From NCBI RefSeq assembly GCF_001937065.1, contig NZ_MOWR01000010.1, forward strand, positions 1-48,899: DNA of 48,899 nt, written 5' to 3'. Made by a program: the position numbers and the translations under genes. Under the pieces are notes generated by a model, which was not told the DNA's origin, ran no database searches, and was given only the letters and a program-made list of their open reading frames with translations. The DNA comes from Streptococcus sp. 'caviae' (GTDB lineage Bacteria; Bacillota; Bacilli; Lactobacillales; Streptococcaceae). Positions within the stretch are counted from its first letter, which is position 1, and each line of letters starts with the position of its first letter. Shown here piece after piece: positions 46,709 through 48,899 of this stretch.

Positions 46709-46747
46709 TACTCCTTGGTCTTGAGCCAAGAATCAGATACAGGAGGT
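46709..46747 (+). promoter_or_regulatory. Possible ribosome-site-masking structure before IIA
   Basis: CTTGG (46714-46718) and CCAAG (46726-46730) form a small hairpin, and TACTCC (46709-46714) could pair with most of the AGGAGGTA ribosome site (46741-46748). Combined with the TTG start of the next gene, this might lower IIA translation. Confidence 0.3.
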
Positions 46748-46754
46748 AAAACGA

Positions 46755-47195
46755 TTGGATATTATTATTGCCAGCCATGGCGGACTTTCGGCAGGCTTTA
46801 AGGATGCTTTGGCGGTTATTTTGGGAGACGCTTCAGATATACAAACTGAAAAACTGTCAGCTGGGGAAAGCGTAGAAGCATTTGGAGAGCGTCTGTCTGA
46901 TAAAATTAAAAAATCGGATTTGGTAAATGGAACGATAATCTTTGTGGATTTAATCGGTGCTTCTCCTTATAATCAAGCAGTACTTGCAGTTAGACACTTA
47001 AGCAATGAGCAGGCTGAAAAGGTTTTTATTGTCAGCAATGCCAATTTGCCTATGATTTTGGAAGCACTCAATCATAAATATTTAGATTCTGATATAACAA
47101 CAGCAGTTGAAAGTCTGGAACAGTTCATGCCCTCTAGGGAGAATATCTGGCATATCAGTAATTCTTTAAAGGAAGACGAAGATGATGGCTTCTAA
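46755..47195 (+). CDS. PTS mannose-family IIA component
   Basis: Soluble phosphocarrier that takes phosphate from HPr; 146 residues. The active-site histidine is H8 in MDIIIASHGGLSAGF. The gene starts with TTG at 46755, seven bases after a strong AGGAGG; no ATG start fits. IIA being encoded last and separately from IIB, in the order IIC-IID-IIB-IIA, is one of several arrangements for this family. Overlaps the HAD gene by 14 bases. Confidence 0.9.
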   Translation: MDIIIASHGGLSAGFKDALAVILGDASDIQTEKLSAGESVEAFGERLSDKIKKSDLVNGTIIFVDLIGASPYNQAVLAVRHLSNEQAEKVFIVSNANLPMILEALNHKYLDSDITTAVESLEQFMPSRENIWHISNSLKEDEDDGF

Positions 47196-47859
47196 AGTAC
47201 AAGTTGAGGATAAGTCATTAGTGATTTTTGACATGGACGGTTTATTTTTTGACTCTGAAAGAATCTATGCAGAAGGCTGGAAAAAAGGATTTAATACCTT
47301 TGGCATCAGTGTCAGTGATGAATTTATTTATTCTATGGCGGGTAAAAGTGCTCAAGACAACAACCTCGCTATTAGTAAATTTTTGGATGATGCTGCCTTG
47401 CAGGCTGTCAGAGATATTCGGGAGAATTATTTTTATCAAAAATTGGCAGAAAACAAGGTTCCAACGTCATATTTTGCAGTGGAGATGGGTACCTTTCTAA
47501 AAAAGGCTGGTTATCAGATTGCTCTTGCCTCTTCTTCAAATGACCAACGCGTTTATGAACTTTTAAAATCAAAAGAACTTTGCCGTTTCTTTAATTATGT
47601 CGTAACAGGAGATCAAGTTGAATTCTTAAAACCAGCACCGGATTTATATAATAAAGTCCTTGATCTAGCTGGTAAATTACCCGGAGATGCTCTGGCTTTT
47701 GAGGATTCTTTGACAGGGGCGAAAGCTGCAAAAAATGCAGGAATTGACGTTTGCTTGGTTTCTAAAGAATTGACTCAAACACTGTCTAATCTTAAAAAAT
47801 ATCAAGGAGTATTTCCAGATCTAAAAGCTGCTTATAAGAGCATTTTTAACAGGGACTAA
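47182..47859 (+). CDS. HAD-superfamily phosphatase/phosphoglucomutase-like
   Basis: A 225-residue HAD hydrolase of the beta-phosphoglucomutase-like subgroup: nucleophile motif FDMDGLFFDSE (D17, D19), motif II in LASSSNDQ, motif III lysine near EFLKPAPDLYNK and motif IV FEDSLTGAKAA. Probably dephosphorylates a sugar phosphate; in this operon it may prevent build-up of a phosphorylated intermediate. Starts at ATG 47182 (or 47185), overlapping the IIA gene, with AAAGGAAG upstream. The substrate is unknown. Confidence 0.85.
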   Translation: MMASKVQVEDKSLVIFDMDGLFFDSERIYAEGWKKGFNTFGISVSDEFIYSMAGKSAQDNNLAISKFLDDAALQAVRDIRENYFYQKLAENKVPTSYFAVEMGTFLKKAGYQIALASSSNDQRVYELLKSKELCRFFNYVVTGDQVEFLKPAPDLYNKVLDLAGKLPGDALAFEDSLTGAKAAKNAGIDVCLVSKELTQTLSNLKKYQGVFPDLKAAYKSIFNRD

Positions 47860-47870
47860 GGGAGGCTGAT

Positions 47871-48491
47871 ATGATTACAGCGCAGTTGTTAAAGAACTAC
47901 TTTTTCGCGGTCATCCGTGGGGAAAATGAAAAAGCTGCTATTGAAATTGCTAAGTATTCAGTGCTTGGAGGTATCAAAAATATTGAAATCACCTTTTCAA
48001 CACCAAATGCAGACAAGGTTATCAAAGAATTAACAAATTACTACAAAGGAGACAAACAGGTCATCGTTGGTGCAGGGACTGTCATGAATAACAGACAAGC
48101 AGAATTGGCTGACAAAGCAGGAGCAAAATTTCTGGTCAGCCCGCATTGCTCAGAAGAAATAGCTGCCTATGCTCATGAGCACAATATTGAATATACTCCG
48201 GGATGTGCTACGGTAACAGAGGTTGTTAAGGCGACAAAAATGGGAGCAAAAATTATAAAATTATTTCCCAGTGAGACTATAGGTAAGAACTTTATTAAAG
48301 CTGTTCATGGTCCATTGCCTAACGTTAACCTTATGCCTTCAGGAGGAGTATCGATTGATAACGTTAGAGACTGGAAAGAAGCAGGAGCCTGTGCAATTGG
48401 TATTGGAGGTGCGCTGACGAAAAAAGTTTCTGAAGAAGGATATCAAAGTGTATCGCGGCTAGCTCGTGCCTTTGTTGAGGCGGCTAATTGA
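47871..48491 (+). CDS. eda: KDPG/KHG aldolase
   Basis: Class I aldolase cleaving 2-keto-3-deoxy-6-phosphogluconate to pyruvate and glyceraldehyde 3-phosphate. The 206-residue protein has the Schiff-base lysine K130 in KIIKLFPSETIG, plus R16 (FAVIRGEN), E39 (IEITFSTPNA) and the phosphate-binding MPSGGVSIDN. ATG at 47871 follows GGGAGG. Neither a 6-phosphogluconate dehydratase nor a KDG kinase is encoded in the operon, so its substrate must come from elsewhere or be made directly by the PTS. Last gene of the operon. Confidence 0.92.
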   Translation: MITAQLLKNYFFAVIRGENEKAAIEIAKYSVLGGIKNIEITFSTPNADKVIKELTNYYKGDKQVIVGAGTVMNNRQAELADKAGAKFLVSPHCSEEIAAYAHEHNIEYTPGCATVTEVVKATKMGAKIIKLFPSETIGKNFIKAVHGPLPNVNLMPSGGVSIDNVRDWKEAGACAIGIGGALTKKVSEEGYQSVSRLARAFVEAAN

Positions 48492-48820
48492 GCTGTCCCT
48501 TTATCAAATTAAATAAATTGATTTTTTGAACCATTTCATTATTATTTGGCAGAAAAAGCATGGACTGATAGGAACTGTGCCCAATCGTTGGATTTTTAGT
48601 TTAACCATTGGGAGTTGGTTCAGCTATTGTTCATGCCTTTCTTTTTATATAGCTAGCTGTAGCTTGGTAAGGCTTTAGTCTCCTCCCCTTATCCAAAGCC
48701 CTATCAGGCCTTTATCGACGCCACCAAGGCGAGGAGGTGTATTTAAGGGTGAAAAAAAGGTGAAAAAAAGTGTGTCAATCGAAAATGACAATGTCTTGAA
48801 AAAATCGGTTAGATAAGTGA
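48492..48820. other. Gene-free interval after eda
   Basis: No supported gene. Imperfect hairpins are visible: CCCAATCGTT with AACCATTGGG (about 48580-48613, one mismatch) and GACGCC/GGCG near 48717-48732. Neither has a convincing T tail, so the eda operon terminator is not clearly identified. Confidence 0.4.
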
Positions 48821-48826
48821 AAAATC

Positions 48827-48899
48827 TGTTATAATTGTGGTTGAGAGGTATTCCTCTCACGCTTGAATTCTTCATAAGATTTTCCGATTTTATGAAGGT
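48827..48899 (+). promoter_or_regulatory. Promoter and structured leader running off the window
   Basis: TGTTATAAT (TATAAT 48830-48835) is an extended -10. Just downstream are hairpins TGAGAGG-TATT-CCTCTCA (48842-48859) and CTTCATAA/TTATGAAG (48870-48897). The gene they serve lies beyond the edge; I do not recognise a known leader class. Confidence 0.5.

Noticed and set aside
48675..48875. 66-codon minus-strand frame near the right edge
   Set aside because: It spans the plus-strand promoter and repeats, has low-complexity sequence and no ribosome site.

Overview
The window looks like the chromosome of a low-GC streptococcus, most likely of the mutans group. It carries a rgpG-type rhamnan-polysaccharide initiator next to mecA and uppP, a sufCDSUB operon, an ilvBNC-ilvA block, a dacA gene and an oppABCDF operon, in an order that resembles Streptococcus mutans as I remember it. 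Promoters are AT-rich, often with TGn extended -10 elements, and intrinsic terminators are plentiful. No rRNA genes, CRISPR arrays, intact insertion sequences or phage genes are visible. Species cannot be fixed from the sequence alone.

Layout. 177-2669: tRNA-Thr, ribosomal protein L28, an Asp23-family protein and fatty acid kinase fakA. 3024-7741: branched-chain amino acid genes ilvB-ilvN-ilvC and ilvA, with a near-consensus CodY box just downstream of the ilvB promoter. 7804-8691: an SPFH/stomatin-like membrane protein. 8926-12280 (minus strand): a TetR-ABC exporter operon with two palindromic operators, then a VanZ-like membrane protein. 12666-14959 (minus): a polar amino acid ABC transporter whose binding protein and permease are fused. 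15255-17008: a scar of truncated genes (ABC ATPase, permease, class III aminotransferase, HTH regulator) followed by a non-coding, hairpin-rich repeat region. 17009-21777: DUF2207 protein, uppP, mecA, rgpG. 21852-27014: sufCDSUB for Fe-S cluster assembly. 27226-32038: an accessory MmgE/PrpD - PrpF - CitMHS transporter operon with a convergent LysR regulator. 32200-40352: a lipoprotein, dacA and the oppABCDF oligopeptide permease. 40395-48491: an accessory RpiR-controlled operon with a short 6-phosphogluconate dehydrogenase, a D-2-hydroxyacid dehydrogenase, an HcxA/YbdH-like dehydrogenase, a mannose-family PTS (IIC, IID, IIB, IIA), a HAD phosphatase and KDPG aldolase. The window ends in a promoter with a structured leader whose gene lies beyond the edge.

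Two regions are the best candidates for little-described biology. (1) The 27.2-32.0 kb operon pairs a 2-methylcitrate-dehydratase/aconitate-decarboxylase family enzyme with a PrpF-type cis/trans isomerase and a citrate-type transporter. It has no visible propionate (methylcitrate-cycle) partners, which suggests import and processing of a tricarboxylate such as trans-aconitate. (2) The 41.4-48.5 kb operon is self-consistent as a PTS route for a 2-keto (or 2,5-diketo) aldonate: uptake with phosphorylation, reduction to 6-phosphogluconate by one or both reductases, then oxidative decarboxylation by the 6PGDH, with KDPG aldolase as a side entry. Both assignments are inference from family membership and gene neighbourhood.
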